Source: Fusicatenibacter sp. (lineage in GTDB: Bacteria; Bacillota; Clostridia; Lachnospirales; Lachnospiraceae). From it: a stretch of DNA of 59,652 nt. The position numbers were made by a program, and so were the translations under genes. Each line of letters begins with the position of its first letter. Position 1 is the first letter of the stretch. This document shows positions 25,567 to 34,334 of this stretch, in pieces. The notes under the pieces were generated by a model. It saw nothing but the letters and a program-made list of their open reading frames with translations, did not search any database and was not told the DNA's origin. The stretch is from the NCBI GenBank assembly GCA_022766945.1, contig JALEOU010000020.1, forward strand, positions 1 through 59,652, in the 5' to 3' direction.

Positions 25567-26715
25567 ATGACAATACTGAATATATCCGAACCGGCAATCC
25601 GCAATAACATCTGTGAAATCCGTCTTCGCAGCGACAGCCGGATCATTGCCGTCATTAAGGAAAACGGCTACGGAATCGGACTCGTGCCATTTTATCGTAT
25701 CTTAAAAAGCTGTGGGATTGATTTTTTTGCCGTATCCTCCCCCGCAGAAGCTTTCGCTCTGCGGTCGGCAGGATGCGAGGAATCGATCCTTCTCCTTACA
25801 CCGGAACTGTCCGTCAACGTCTGTGAAAAACTTCTGGCTGCCAATATCATCCTGATGCTCGGAAGCCTGGAACAGGCAGATGTCCTCAAAGAGGCTTCCC
25901 GGCGGTCCAAAGTCATTCCCAGAATTCACCTTGCAATTGACACCGGCCTTGGCCGATACGGGTTTCCCTGGGACGCACTGGAGAATCTACGTTTCTGCAC
26001 CAGCGGCATGCAGGTGGAGGGATGTTATACCCATTTTTCCACGGCATCCCGCTCTTATGTCAAAAATATCCGACGTCAGAACCGTCGTTTTTGGCATGCC
26101 CTTTCCACCCTCGATGCCATGAACATTCCAAGAGGAATCACTCATGTATCCGAGAGCAGAGCCTTTCTCTCCTGCGGCGATCTGGGCTGTGATGCCATAC
26201 GGATCGGCTCACTGCTCCTTGGCTGCTGCCAGAAGGCATCTGATGCCGGCTATCAGAGAGCGGTATGGCTGGAAACCACTCTTTATCAGAAAATGCTGCG
26301 TCATCCCGGCGATTCCATCGGTTATGACGGAACCCTCATCCGGAAAAAAGACACGCTGATCGGGCTGGTACAGACCGGCTACCGGGATGGCGTTTTCGTA
26401 GGACGCACCGACACAGAAACGCCCCTCCTGTATCAGTTTCTGCGCAAGAGTTTTCACCGAATCACACGCAAAAAAGAAGGTCATTTCGTCCTTGTCAATG
26501 GAGTATCGGTTCCGGTGATCGGGAAAATCGGCATGAACCACATGCTTCTGGATCTCTCCGGCGGTGATTTTCTCATCGGAGATCCGGTGCGTATTGAGGT
26601 CAATCCGCTGTTTGTGCCGGAACGCGTTCCAAGAGTCTTTCTTTCCTCCATGGAAGCAGAAAAAGCAAAGCCCTGTGGGGTCTTGACAGGGCCGCTTGGA
26701 ACCTGCCCGATCTGA
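25567..26715 (+). CDS. Alanine racemase family protein with altered active-site positions
   Basis: 382 residues, the usual Alr length. N-terminal PLP barrel: Lys31 in AVIKENGYG, GCYTHFSTA, SESRAF, then the C-terminal barrel with Tyr253 (GYDGT), TGYRDG and GKIGMNHM. Two positions differ from standard Alr: the Lys that is usually carbamylated is Ala123 (HLAIDTGLGR), and the Asp of the MCMDQ motif is Asn324. It may be a specialised D-Ala/D-Ser racemase or a weak enzyme. It follows a two-component system and lipoprotein, and has a matching operator, so it probably belongs to a cell-wall response. No van ligase or carboxypeptidase is present. Confidence 0.82.
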   Translation: MTILNISEPAIRNNICEIRLRSDSRIIAVIKENGYGIGLVPFYRILKSCGIDFFAVSSPAEAFALRSAGCEESILLLTPELSVNVCEKLLAANIILMLGSLEQADVLKEASRRSKVIPRIHLAIDTGLGRYGFPWDALENLRFCTSGMQVEGCYTHFSTASRSYVKNIRRQNRRFWHALSTLDAMNIPRGITHVSESRAFLSCGDLGCDAIRIGSLLLGCCQKASDAGYQRAVWLETTLYQKMLRHPGDSIGYDGTLIRKKDTLIGLVQTGYRDGVFVGRTDTETPLLYQFLRKSFHRITRKKEGHFVLVNGVSVPVIGKIGMNHMLLDLSGGDFLIGDPVRIEVNPLFVPERVPRVFLSSMEAEKAKPCGVLTGPLGTCPI

Positions 26716-26827
26716 TTCTTCCAGATCCGACGGAAAATTCTACCATCTTTTTGTAGTAACAGGAATTTGGTAATTCCTACATATTATATCAAATATCGAA
26801 CTGCCTTCTGTTTTTTCGATTTCTTTC

Positions 26828-26856
26828 TTGCTTTCGGTAAATACGGCAACTATAAT
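26828..26856 (+). promoter_or_regulatory. Promoter of the riboswitch-folT unit
   Basis: -35 TTGCTT, 17-base spacer, -10 TATAAT (perfect), ending 20 bases before the riboswitch begins. Confidence 0.85.
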
Positions 26857-26875
26857 GATGCTTGAAAATAGAAAT

Positions 26876-26974
26876 GCAGAGTAGGCTTATGTGCGTAAAG
26901 TGCCGCCCGGATAGAGAGTTGCCGGGAGGACGAAAAGAAAAAGATCTTGCGGTACGTAGGTCGCATCTCGCTGC
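26876..26974 (+). ncRNA. THF (tetrahydrofolate) riboswitch
   Basis: The aptamer landmarks occur in order: GCAGAGTAG at the 5' strand, GTGCGTAAAGTG, GGGAGGACGAA-type loop (26924-26934), GCGGTACGTAGG, and GCATCTCGCTGC closing the outer stem (GCAG with CTGC). This matches the folT-type THF aptamer. Downstream, an anti-SD stretch (ATCTCCT) precedes the AGGAGG site at 27029-27034, so control is probably of translation: folate present, site hidden. The gene behind it is a folate ECF transporter, as expected. Confidence 0.9.
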
Positions 26975-27043
26975 AACAGAAGGTAAATACCAGGATTATC
27001 TCCTATTGTAGTTCGAGCAATCTGTAAAGGAGGTAATTTTTTT

Positions 27044-27610
27044 ATGCAGAAATTTAAATCTATGCTCCTGGAATCATCCAGGGAATTGAAAAAAGTACAG
27101 GTTCTGGCTGCCTGTGCGATGTTTGCAGCACTTGCTGTCATCCTGGATTATGTCGCTTCCATCAACATCGGACCTTATATCAAAATCGGTTTCTCCGGCA
27201 TTCCAAATCAGCTGGTGGATCTTTTGTTCGGACCGGTTACCGGAGCTATTTTCGGCGGGGCACTGGATATCCTCAAGTATCTGATTCATCCCACCGGAAC
27301 GTTCTTCTTTGGTTTTACTTTCAATGCAATTCTGGCAGCTTTTATTTATGGATGCTTCTACTATAAGAAAAAGCTGACACTCCCGAGAGTCCTGCTTGCA
27401 AAAGGCATTGTCGTTCTCATCGTCAATGTAATTTTAAATACACTGTGGCTGGATATTCTTTACGGAAAAGGCTTCTTCGCACTGCTCCCTGCACGTGCAC
27501 TGAAGAACCTGATTATGTGGCCGATCGATTCCCTGATCTTCTACACCCTCGCAAAACTGATCGAGCAGACCGGTGTGCTGAAGATGTTCCGGACGAAGCC
27601 CGCGAAATAA
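27044..27610 (+). CDS. folT: Folate ECF transporter S component FolT
   Basis: 188 residues, about six membrane helices after a cytoplasmic N-terminus. Features of the S components: the N-terminal ACAMFAALAVILD helix, PNQLVDLLFGPVTGA, and DILKYLIHP. FolT captures folate and works with the shared EcfA1A2T module, which is not in this window. The THF riboswitch upstream fixes the substrate better than the protein sequence does. A strong terminator follows, so it is monocistronic. Confidence 0.92.
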   Translation: MQKFKSMLLESSRELKKVQVLAACAMFAALAVILDYVASINIGPYIKIGFSGIPNQLVDLLFGPVTGAIFGGALDILKYLIHPTGTFFFGFTFNAILAAFIYGCFYYKKKLTLPRVLLAKGIVVLIVNVILNTLWLDILYGKGFFALLPARALKNLIMWPIDSLIFYTLAKLIEQTGVLKMFRTKPAK

Positions 27611-27628
27611 AACGTTCTTTCCTGAAAG

Positions 27629-27662
27629 CCCCCTGCGTTCCTGGTAAACGCGGGGGTTTTTT
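27629..27662 (+). terminator. Terminator after folT
   Basis: GC-rich stem (CCCCC-TGCGTT against AACG-CGGGGG) at 27629-27656 followed by T6. Confidence 0.9.
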
Positions 27663-27670
27663 ATTTCTGC

Positions 27671-27701
27671 TTGACTATTGGCTTCTGATTTGTTGTAAAA
27701 T
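27671..27701 (+). promoter_or_regulatory. Possible promoter of the lactonase gene
   Basis: -35 TTGACT; -10 either TTGTAA at 17 bases or TAAAAT at 19 bases. The spacing is not ideal. Confidence 0.35.
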
Positions 27702-27768
27702 ACAGATAAGACAAGAAATTACGACCTTTGGGGATCGGGTATTTTATTTTTAACAGGAGTGTACAAGT

Positions 27769-28980
27769 ATGAAGAAATTGATGTGTTATGTTGGTTTGAA
27801 TCCGGTTGGCGGGAGTAATACGCAGGGGGGAATTGCTCAGACGGAAAAGCCGCACGGGGGCGGGATTGCTGTGTTTGAGGTTGGAAAAGATGGCTGCAGT
27901 CTCACACTTCGGGGAAGTGTTCCCTCTCCGGTAAAGGCAGGGGCTCTGTATTATGCGAAGGAGACGCAGATGCTGTATGCCGTGGATGAGAAAAAAACCG
28001 GCGGGCGCGGGGAAATCGCAGGCGGCTCTTCTGTCTACGCATTTCATGTGAATCAGGAGAGCGGGATGCCCGAATATCGGAATCATGTTCCCTCCATGGG
28101 TGCGAACCCCGCAGATGTCGTGGCGATTCCGGCAAAAAAGGTGCTCTATACTGCCAGTCACGGCGGTTTTGAGCATGTCGAAAAGATTGTTCAGAATGCG
28201 GATGGTTCCTTTGGGCTTACCTATGAGTACGATGATGCGGCGACGGCTCAATATGCGATAAATGACGATGGCTCCATCGGTGCAGTCACGGATGTGGCAG
28301 TTCATCACGGACACGGTATGGACCCGAATCCGTCACCGCAGCACGGAGGTCATGCACAGTCCGGCAGTCACGCACACTGCACCGTTTTGGATCCCGGAAA
28401 AAATTTTCTTCTGGTCGGAGATAAGGGAACAGACCGCATCTATGTCTACCGCGTCGGGCAAGAGCTTGAGACCGCATTTATCTACCAGTTCGGCAGCTAC
28501 AGCGGGGCAAGGCATATCGCTTTTGATCCGGTAACCGGACGTGTGTACTGTACTCTGGAATTTTCCTCGGAGATTGCCTCCTTTGACTTTGATGCAGCAA
28601 CCGGTGCCCTGCATGAGATTGACCGGATCTCCACGATCGCACCGGATTTTACCGGCCGCAATGAACCGGCCACCTTACGGGTCTCTCCCGACGGCAGATA
28701 CATCTATGTCAATAACCGCGGAGAAGATACGATTGTCACCATCGAAGTCGATGCCTCCGGTCATCTGACCCGCAGACATGCATTTTCACTTGGCAGATCG
28801 GTGGATCCGGGTGCTGCTACCCGCCAGATGGAGCTCACGCCGGATGCCTCCTTCCTGTATGTCCCGGAGCGGCCTGCTTATGCCATCCGCATCCTGAAAG
28901 TACACGAGGACGGAACTTTCAGTGATGTGAACCGGGTTCCCATTGAAAATCCGGTCTATATCTGTTTTGTAGAACTGTAA
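27769..28980 (+). CDS. Lactonase family protein (6-phosphogluconolactonase type, seven-bladed propeller)
   Basis: 403 residues. Propeller with repeated LxVSPDGRYIYVNNRGEDTI-like blades and the family's His-rich loop (VHHGHGMDPNPSPQHGG, then SHAHCT). Lactonase (Pgl/YkgB) proteins open 6-phosphogluconolactone or related sugar lactones in the cytosol. No signal peptide. The longer than usual His/Gly loop could bind metal. Its stop is 7 bases from the convergent ABC exporter gene. Confidence 0.87.
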   Translation: MKKLMCYVGLNPVGGSNTQGGIAQTEKPHGGGIAVFEVGKDGCSLTLRGSVPSPVKAGALYYAKETQMLYAVDEKKTGGRGEIAGGSSVYAFHVNQESGMPEYRNHVPSMGANPADVVAIPAKKVLYTASHGGFEHVEKIVQNADGSFGLTYEYDDAATAQYAINDDGSIGAVTDVAVHHGHGMDPNPSPQHGGHAQSGSHAHCTVLDPGKNFLLVGDKGTDRIYVYRVGQELETAFIYQFGSYSGARHIAFDPVTGRVYCTLEFSSEIASFDFDAATGALHEIDRISTIAPDFTGRNEPATLRVSPDGRYIYVNNRGEDTIVTIEVDASGHLTRRHAFSLGRSVDPGAATRQMELTPDASFLYVPERPAYAIRILKVHEDGTFSDVNRVPIENPVYICFVEL

Positions 28981-28987
28981 TCTTCTT

Positions 28988-30757
28988 TTATTCAAATTGT
29001 GCCTGGTACAGTCTCCGGTACATACCGTCCCTGGACATCAGGCTCTCATGCGTTCCCTGCTCTACGATGTCACCATGGTCGATCACGAGAATCAGGTCTG
29101 CATTCTGTATCGTAGACAGGCGGTGCGCAATGACAAAGCATGTTTTATTCTTCATCAGCTCCCTCATCGCTTTCTGGATCTGAATCTCGGTTCGGGTGTC
29201 CACATTCGAGGTAGCCTCATCGAGAATCAGCATGTGTGCGTCCAGAAGCATGGCTCTGGCGATCGTCAGAAGCTGCTTCTGTCCTTTGGAAATATTGGTT
29301 CCCTCTTCCGTCAGGATGGTGTCATACCCCTCCGGAAGATGCATGATAAAATTGTGGATCCTGGCTGCCTTTGCTGCTGCAATCACCTTTTCGCGGCTCG
29401 CACCCGGACAGCCATAGGCGAGATTCTCATAGATTGTTCCGGTGAACAGCCAGGTGTCCTGAAGCACCATCGCATAGGCCTTCCGAAGGCTCGCACGGGT
29501 CAGTTTCTGAATTTCATGTCCGTCCACACAGATCGAGCCGGACTCCACGTCATAGAAGCGCATCAGAAGGTTGATCAGCGTCGTCTTTCCTGCTCCCGTA
29601 GGACCGACGATCGCCACCAGCCTGCCCGGGTCCGCCCGAAAGCTGAAATCATGAATGATGGTTTTCCCCGGTTCGTAGCCAAACCGGATATGTTCTCCGT
29701 GCACCTCTCCTCTGACATCCGTGAGTTCACAGGCTTCCGGAAGATCTTCCGGTTCCGGCAGCTCATCCATCAGACGGAAAACCCGCTCTGCAGCCGCCAG
29801 AGAAGACTGCAGCTCACTTAAGATATTTGCAGCCTCATTGATCGGGCCGGAAAACTTTCTCGAATACAGTACAAACGAGGAAATGCTTCCCACCGTCATA
29901 CTGCCGGCCAGATACAGCAGCGCTCCAAATACGCTGACCAGGGACAGGGAAAGATTGTTAATAAAATTGACGGTCGGGCCGACGATACTGCCATAATACT
30001 CTGCCTGATAGTACGCCTCCACAGCCTCTTTATTCTTTACATCAAAGCGGTCGATGGTGTAATCCGCCCGGTCATATGCGTTCAGGGTCTTCTGTCCGCT
30101 GACCATCTCTTCCACAAACCCGTTGAGCTCGCCCAGCTTTGCAGATCGTCTGCGGAACAGCGGGCGTGTCTTTCCTGTCATGTATTTCGTCAGAATCATG
30201 GAGAGCGGCACAGTAAAAGCAAAGACCAGCACCAGCTTTGGCGAGATGACAATCATCATGGCCAGAGCTCCCACCACAGTGATGACGGTCGTCAGCAGCT
30301 GAATCACATCGTTGGAGAGTGATTCATTCACGGTATCGATGTCGTAGGAAATCCGGCTGATAATATCGCCCGTCTGGTGAACATCAAAATACCCGACAGG
30401 CAGAGACATCAGACGGTCGAAGACATCCTTTCTCATACGGTACATGACCTTCCGACTGATATGAATCATCAGGATCTGAAGGCCGTACGACAAAATCGAA
30501 GAAATCACATAAAAGACGGCAAGCCATGCGGCATAATAAAAAACCTTTTCAAAAATTACACTCCCTTTGCCAGGCTCAATAGCATCGATGGCATAACCGG
30601 AAAGCATAGGTCCCACCAGGGCAAACAGATTGCTTCCGATGGTGCACAAAAGTGCCAGCAGCAGCCACCAACGGTATTCCATCATATAGATGGCAAGGCG
30701 CAGCATGGTCTTTTTTCGATTAACCGTTTTTTTTCTGTTCTGACCATTTCCTGACAT
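28988..30757 (-). CDS. ABC exporter half, catalytic-site partner
   Basis: 589 residues from the ATG at 30757 (GGAGG 9 bases upstream). Six-helix membrane domain 1-330, then the ATPase: Walker A GPTGAGKTT, signature altered to ISKGQ instead of LSGGQ, Walker B LILDE with the catalytic Glu, H-loop AHRLS. It forms a heterodimer with the gene just upstream (gap 4 bases): this chain carries the good Walker B and the other the good signature, as in TM287/288 or LmrCD exporters. Likely exports drugs, lipids or peptides; substrate unknown. Confidence 0.92.
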   Translation of the reverse strand: MSGNGQNRKKTVNRKKTMLRLAIYMMEYRWWLLLALLCTIGSNLFALVGPMLSGYAIDAIEPGKGSVIFEKVFYYAAWLAVFYVISSILSYGLQILMIHISRKVMYRMRKDVFDRLMSLPVGYFDVHQTGDIISRISYDIDTVNESLSNDVIQLLTTVITVVGALAMMIVISPKLVLVFAFTVPLSMILTKYMTGKTRPLFRRRSAKLGELNGFVEEMVSGQKTLNAYDRADYTIDRFDVKNKEAVEAYYQAEYYGSIVGPTVNFINNLSLSLVSVFGALLYLAGSMTVGSISSFVLYSRKFSGPINEAANILSELQSSLAAAERVFRLMDELPEPEDLPEACELTDVRGEVHGEHIRFGYEPGKTIIHDFSFRADPGRLVAIVGPTGAGKTTLINLLMRFYDVESGSICVDGHEIQKLTRASLRKAYAMVLQDTWLFTGTIYENLAYGCPGASREKVIAAAKAARIHNFIMHLPEGYDTILTEEGTNISKGQKQLLTIARAMLLDAHMLILDEATSNVDTRTEIQIQKAMRELMKNKTCFVIAHRLSTIQNADLILVIDHGDIVEQGTHESLMSRDGMYRRLYQAQFE

Positions 30758-30761
30758 GACT

Positions 30762-32498
30762 TTACGCCTCCCTTCCATAGCCCATCTGAGACCGGCTGAT
30801 TTCCTGATACAGCGGACAGCAGGCCAGCAATTCCTCGTGAGTGCCATAGCCGGACACTTTTCCATCCTCCAGCACCAGGATGTGATCCGCATGACTGATG
30901 GAGCTGATGCGCTGTGCGATCACGACCAGCGTAGTATCCGCAAAATGCTCCCGGATTTCCTTTCGCAGCGCCGCATCGGTGCGATAATCCAGTGCACTCG
31001 AAGAATCGTCCAGAATCAGGATTTCCGGATGCGCTGCCAGCGCCCGGGCGATGAGCACACGCTGCTTCTGACCGCCGCTTAAGTTTGCTCCCCGGATATC
31101 CAGGTGTTCCCTGGCCTGATCTTTTTTCTCTTCCACAAATTCACTGGCTCTGGCATAGCCCAGCGCTTTTTTGATTTCTTCATCGGAAAGAGCCCGCCCG
31201 AGACGGACATTTTCCTCTATGGTGTCCTCAAAAATCGTATCGTTCTGAAATACCACGCCGAATTTTCTGCGAAGCTCCGCCTTCGGAATCGTGCGGACAT
31301 CCCGCCCGTCAATCCGGATCATTCCCTCATCCACGTCATAGAGACGCATCAGAAGAGCAGCAAGCGTTGTTTTCCCCGATCCGGTCTCTCCTATGACACC
31401 GAGCGTCTCTCCTTTTCGAATCGAAAGTGTGATATGCTCCAGATCCGGAATCTCCTTATGATAGGAAAAGCTGACATCCTCGAAGGAAAATTTGATTCCT
31501 GCTTTTTTCTCTTTCTCTTCTCTCAGCTCCAGCAATTCCAGAACTTTCATGTCATCTGCAGCCTCTATCACCTCCATCACACGGTTGGCAGATGCCGTAC
31601 CTTTGGACAGCATGACAAACATTCTGGAAATGGACATCAGTGCATTCAGGATAATGGAAAAATAAGTCATAAACGCCAGAATTTTTCCGACCTCCGTGGT
31701 GCCCGCATGAACACGGTAAGCACCCACGATAATCACCATCACAAGGCCCAGATTCAGGATCAGATTCATGACCGGATTCAGTATGGCCATGACAATTCCG
31801 GCCTTTTTATCCCTGGATACCACTTCCCGATTGACCGTGGAAAATCTCCCGGATTCATACTCTGTCCGCGAGAGCGCTTTGATCACACGGATTCCTGCAA
31901 TATCCTCTCTCACCAGCCGCACCATACGATCAGCCGCCTCCTGCAGCCCGGTATAAAGCGGCAGACCTCTTCTCATGACAAGAACTGTAATCAATGCCAG
32001 AACCGGCAGGGAAGATAACAGAACCAGAGAAAGCACCGGATCCAGCGTCATCGTAACGCAGATCCCTCCGATCAGAAGAATCGGCGCACGCACACCCAGC
32101 CTCTGGATGCGCGCCAGCATCTGATGAATATTGTAGGTATCCGAGGTCAGACGGGAGATAATCGACGGTTTTGTGAATTCATCCATCTGATGACCTGACA
32201 GGTTCATGACACGTGCAAACAGATCATGGCGAACCACCTCCGTGGCATCACTGGCGACGCGCGATGCCATCCGGTTCGCGATAATGTTGAATACTGCGGC
32301 ACATACCGAACAGGCGATCATGACACCGCCCCAGAGAAAGACCGGCCGCTCCTTACCAAGAGGAATCACCGAATCGATGATATAAGCCAGCACATAGGGA
32401 ATGCAAAGATCCATAATAGTCCCGATAAACTTAATCAGAAAACCGATGGACATACGGAAATAATAAGGTTTGAGATAACGGGTGATAAGTATTTTCAT
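30762..32498 (-). CDS. ABC exporter half, degenerate-site partner
   Basis: 578 residues from the ATG at 32498 (GAGGA about 10 bases upstream). Membrane domain 1-320, Walker A GETGSGKTT, canonical signature LSGGQ, but Walker B ends LILDD so the catalytic Glu is Asp. Paired with the downstream ISKGQ subunit this gives one working and one degenerate ATP site, the hallmark of heterodimeric exporters. Promoter at 32624-32652. Confidence 0.92.
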   Translation of the reverse strand: MKILITRYLKPYYFRMSIGFLIKFIGTIMDLCIPYVLAYIIDSVIPLGKERPVFLWGGVMIACSVCAAVFNIIANRMASRVASDATEVVRHDLFARVMNLSGHQMDEFTKPSIISRLTSDTYNIHQMLARIQRLGVRAPILLIGGICVTMTLDPVLSLVLLSSLPVLALITVLVMRRGLPLYTGLQEAADRMVRLVREDIAGIRVIKALSRTEYESGRFSTVNREVVSRDKKAGIVMAILNPVMNLILNLGLVMVIIVGAYRVHAGTTEVGKILAFMTYFSIILNALMSISRMFVMLSKGTASANRVMEVIEAADDMKVLELLELREEKEKKAGIKFSFEDVSFSYHKEIPDLEHITLSIRKGETLGVIGETGSGKTTLAALLMRLYDVDEGMIRIDGRDVRTIPKAELRRKFGVVFQNDTIFEDTIEENVRLGRALSDEEIKKALGYARASEFVEEKKDQAREHLDIRGANLSGGQKQRVLIARALAAHPEILILDDSSSALDYRTDAALRKEIREHFADTTLVVIAQRISSISHADHILVLEDGKVSGYGTHEELLACCPLYQEISRSQMGYGREA

Positions 32499-32623
32499 TT
32501 CAGAAGCTTCCTCTCCTGCTCCGCGCAAACTACCCAGTCCGCATGTATTTTCTCCTTATGACATGCCCTGTCGTAATTTTCATGGAGCTCTGATCATATC
32601 AGTGAAGTTTTTATCGTCCTATT

Positions 32624-32652
32624 ATCATACACCCGAAGAGATCACCTGGCAA
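32624..32652 (-). promoter_or_regulatory. Promoter of the ABC exporter operon
   Basis: -35 TTGCCA, 17-base spacer, -10 TATGAT, about 120 bases before the first exporter start. The leader contains a five-codon frame ATG-CGG-ACT-GGG-TAG (32544-32530) behind a good AAGGAG site. Confidence 0.75.
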
Positions 32653-32715
32653 GCAAATCACCTGGAAAACCTCAAAAAAGCTGCACAAATATACTGTTTG
32701 GACCGCACGCAAAAC

Positions 32716-32783
32716 AGCCGTGCAAAAATAGCGTTTCGAAGAGCGCAAGCGCGTCTGCGTCGAGATCTATTTTCTGCACGGCT
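32716..32783 (-). terminator. Terminator of the putrescine-degradation operon
   Basis: A long stem of about 16 pairs (AGCCGTGCA-AAAATAG with CTATTTT-TGCACGGCT) at 32716-32731 and 32767-32783, with an inner GC hairpin. TGTTTT follows on the minus strand and T6 on the plus strand, so it can work both ways. Confidence 0.85.
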
Positions 32784-32801
32784 TTTTTATGCCATCTTAA
32801 A

Positions 32802-34292
32802 TCAGTGTTCGTACCAGCCTACAATGCCGGGATTCAGATTGATGTTGATCTGTTTGATTTCCTGATACTCTTCAAGTCCATGGATGCCAAGTTCACGGCC
32901 GATGCCGGACTTTTTATACCCTCCCCAGGGAGCTTCATTGAAGGTCGGATTGTAGCAGTTAATCCAGGTGATGCCTGCACGGATTTCTTTGATTACCCTA
33001 AGTGCCCGGGATCCGTCCGAAGTAAATACGGCTCCCGCCAGGCCATACTCAGTGTTGTTTGCCATATCGATGGCTTCCTGCTCGGTTTTGAAGGTCTGCA
33101 CCGTCACAACCGGTCCGAAGATTTCTTCGTTTACAATCCTCATCTCATCGGTACAGTCGGTAAAGATCGTCGGTCTCACGAAATAGCCTTTCGCACATTC
33201 TCCTTCGGTGTAGCGTGTACCGCCGCAGACAAGTGTCGCGCCCTCGTCAATACCGGACTGAATGTAGGAGAGCACTTTTTCCATATGCTCTTTGGTCACC
33301 AGCGGTCCCATGTCCGGATTTTCCATCGGATTTCCGATGGTAATCGCGTTGGCACGCTCTTTCAAGCGGGCAACAAATTTGTCTTTCAGACTTTCCTCCA
33401 CAAGGATACGGGAACCTGCAGAGCATACCTCTCCCTGATTCAGGAAGATACCGATCATAGACCACTCAACGGCTCCTTCCAGATCCGCATCGGCAAAGAT
33501 CACGTTCGGTGACTTTCCGCCCAGCTCCAGTCCGACCTTTTTCACATTTCCGGCTGCCGCGCGCATAATGCTCTGACCTACTTCCGTACTTCCGGTAAAG
33601 GCTACCATATCCACATCCGGATCCTCTGCCAGCGCATTTCCGATCGAAGAGCCGGGGCCCAGAACGAGATTGACACTTCCTTTGGGCATTCCCACACGCT
33701 CAAAGATTTCAAACAATTTCACGCAGGAGAGAACGCAGTTGGAACTTGGTTTCAGGATCACACTGTTTCCTGCTGCCAGGGAGGGGGCCAGTTTCCAGAC
33801 CGCCATCAGAAGTGGATAGTTCCAGGGAGTAATCAGTGCGCAGACACCTACCGGCTCATGCACAGTGTAAGAATGCATCTTGCCAAAGCCTTCATTGACA
33901 TCGTAGGCACCGCCATAGGGAGCCTTGATCAGACCGGCGTAATAGCGGAAATTGTGGATTGCATCATCCACATCCGCCTCTGCTTCTCTTAACGGTTTTC
34001 CGTGATCCATACAATCCAGACGGGCCAGCGTTTCTTTTTCTTTTTCGATTTCGTCTGCAATCCGAAGGAGAAAATCTCCTCTGGTCTGAGAGTCCATGTC
34101 ACGCCACTCCCTGGTCACATAAAAGGAGCGTTTTGCAGCGGCAACTGCTTTTTTCACATCCTCTAAGGTTCCCTGTGTTACTTCGGCAAGCACTTCCTGG
34201 TTTGCCGGATTGATGGTTGGTCTGCTCTTTCCCTCACTGCCTTCCACCCAGCTGCCATCGATATACATTTTCTGCAGTTCCATAGCCTTCAT
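32802..34292 (-). CDS. NAD(P)-dependent aldehyde dehydrogenase (aminobutyraldehyde/betaine aldehyde type)
   Basis: 496 residues. ALDH fold: TPWNYP, FTGSTEVG, catalytic Glu in ELGGKSP and catalytic Cys in GEVCSAGS, PWGGYKKSGIGRE near the end. The sequence style is that of betaine aldehyde dehydrogenases. Its place after a putrescine aminotransferase suggests oxidation of 4-aminobutanal to GABA. The gap to the aminotransferase gene is 42 bases and a terminator follows, so the two form an operon. Confidence 0.9.
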   Translation of the reverse strand: MKAMELQKMYIDGSWVEGSEGKSRPTINPANQEVLAEVTQGTLEDVKKAVAAAKRSFYVTREWRDMDSQTRGDFLLRIADEIEKEKETLARLDCMDHGKPLREAEADVDDAIHNFRYYAGLIKAPYGGAYDVNEGFGKMHSYTVHEPVGVCALITPWNYPLLMAVWKLAPSLAAGNSVILKPSSNCVLSCVKLFEIFERVGMPKGSVNLVLGPGSSIGNALAEDPDVDMVAFTGSTEVGQSIMRAAAGNVKKVGLELGGKSPNVIFADADLEGAVEWSMIGIFLNQGEVCSAGSRILVEESLKDKFVARLKERANAITIGNPMENPDMGPLVTKEHMEKVLSYIQSGIDEGATLVCGGTRYTEGECAKGYFVRPTIFTDCTDEMRIVNEEIFGPVVTVQTFKTEQEAIDMANNTEYGLAGAVFTSDGSRALRVIKEIRAGITWINCYNPTFNEAPWGGYKKSGIGRELGIHGLEEYQEIKQININLNPGIVGWYEH

Positions 34293-34334
34293 TTCCCCTT
34301 TCCTAAGCAGGATCGCTCTCTCTTTTTCCTTGAT

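Noticed and set aside
21602-26715. Vancomycin-resistance (vanG-like) operon
   Set aside because: Only the two-component system and a racemase fit; no ligase, VanX or VanY type gene is present.
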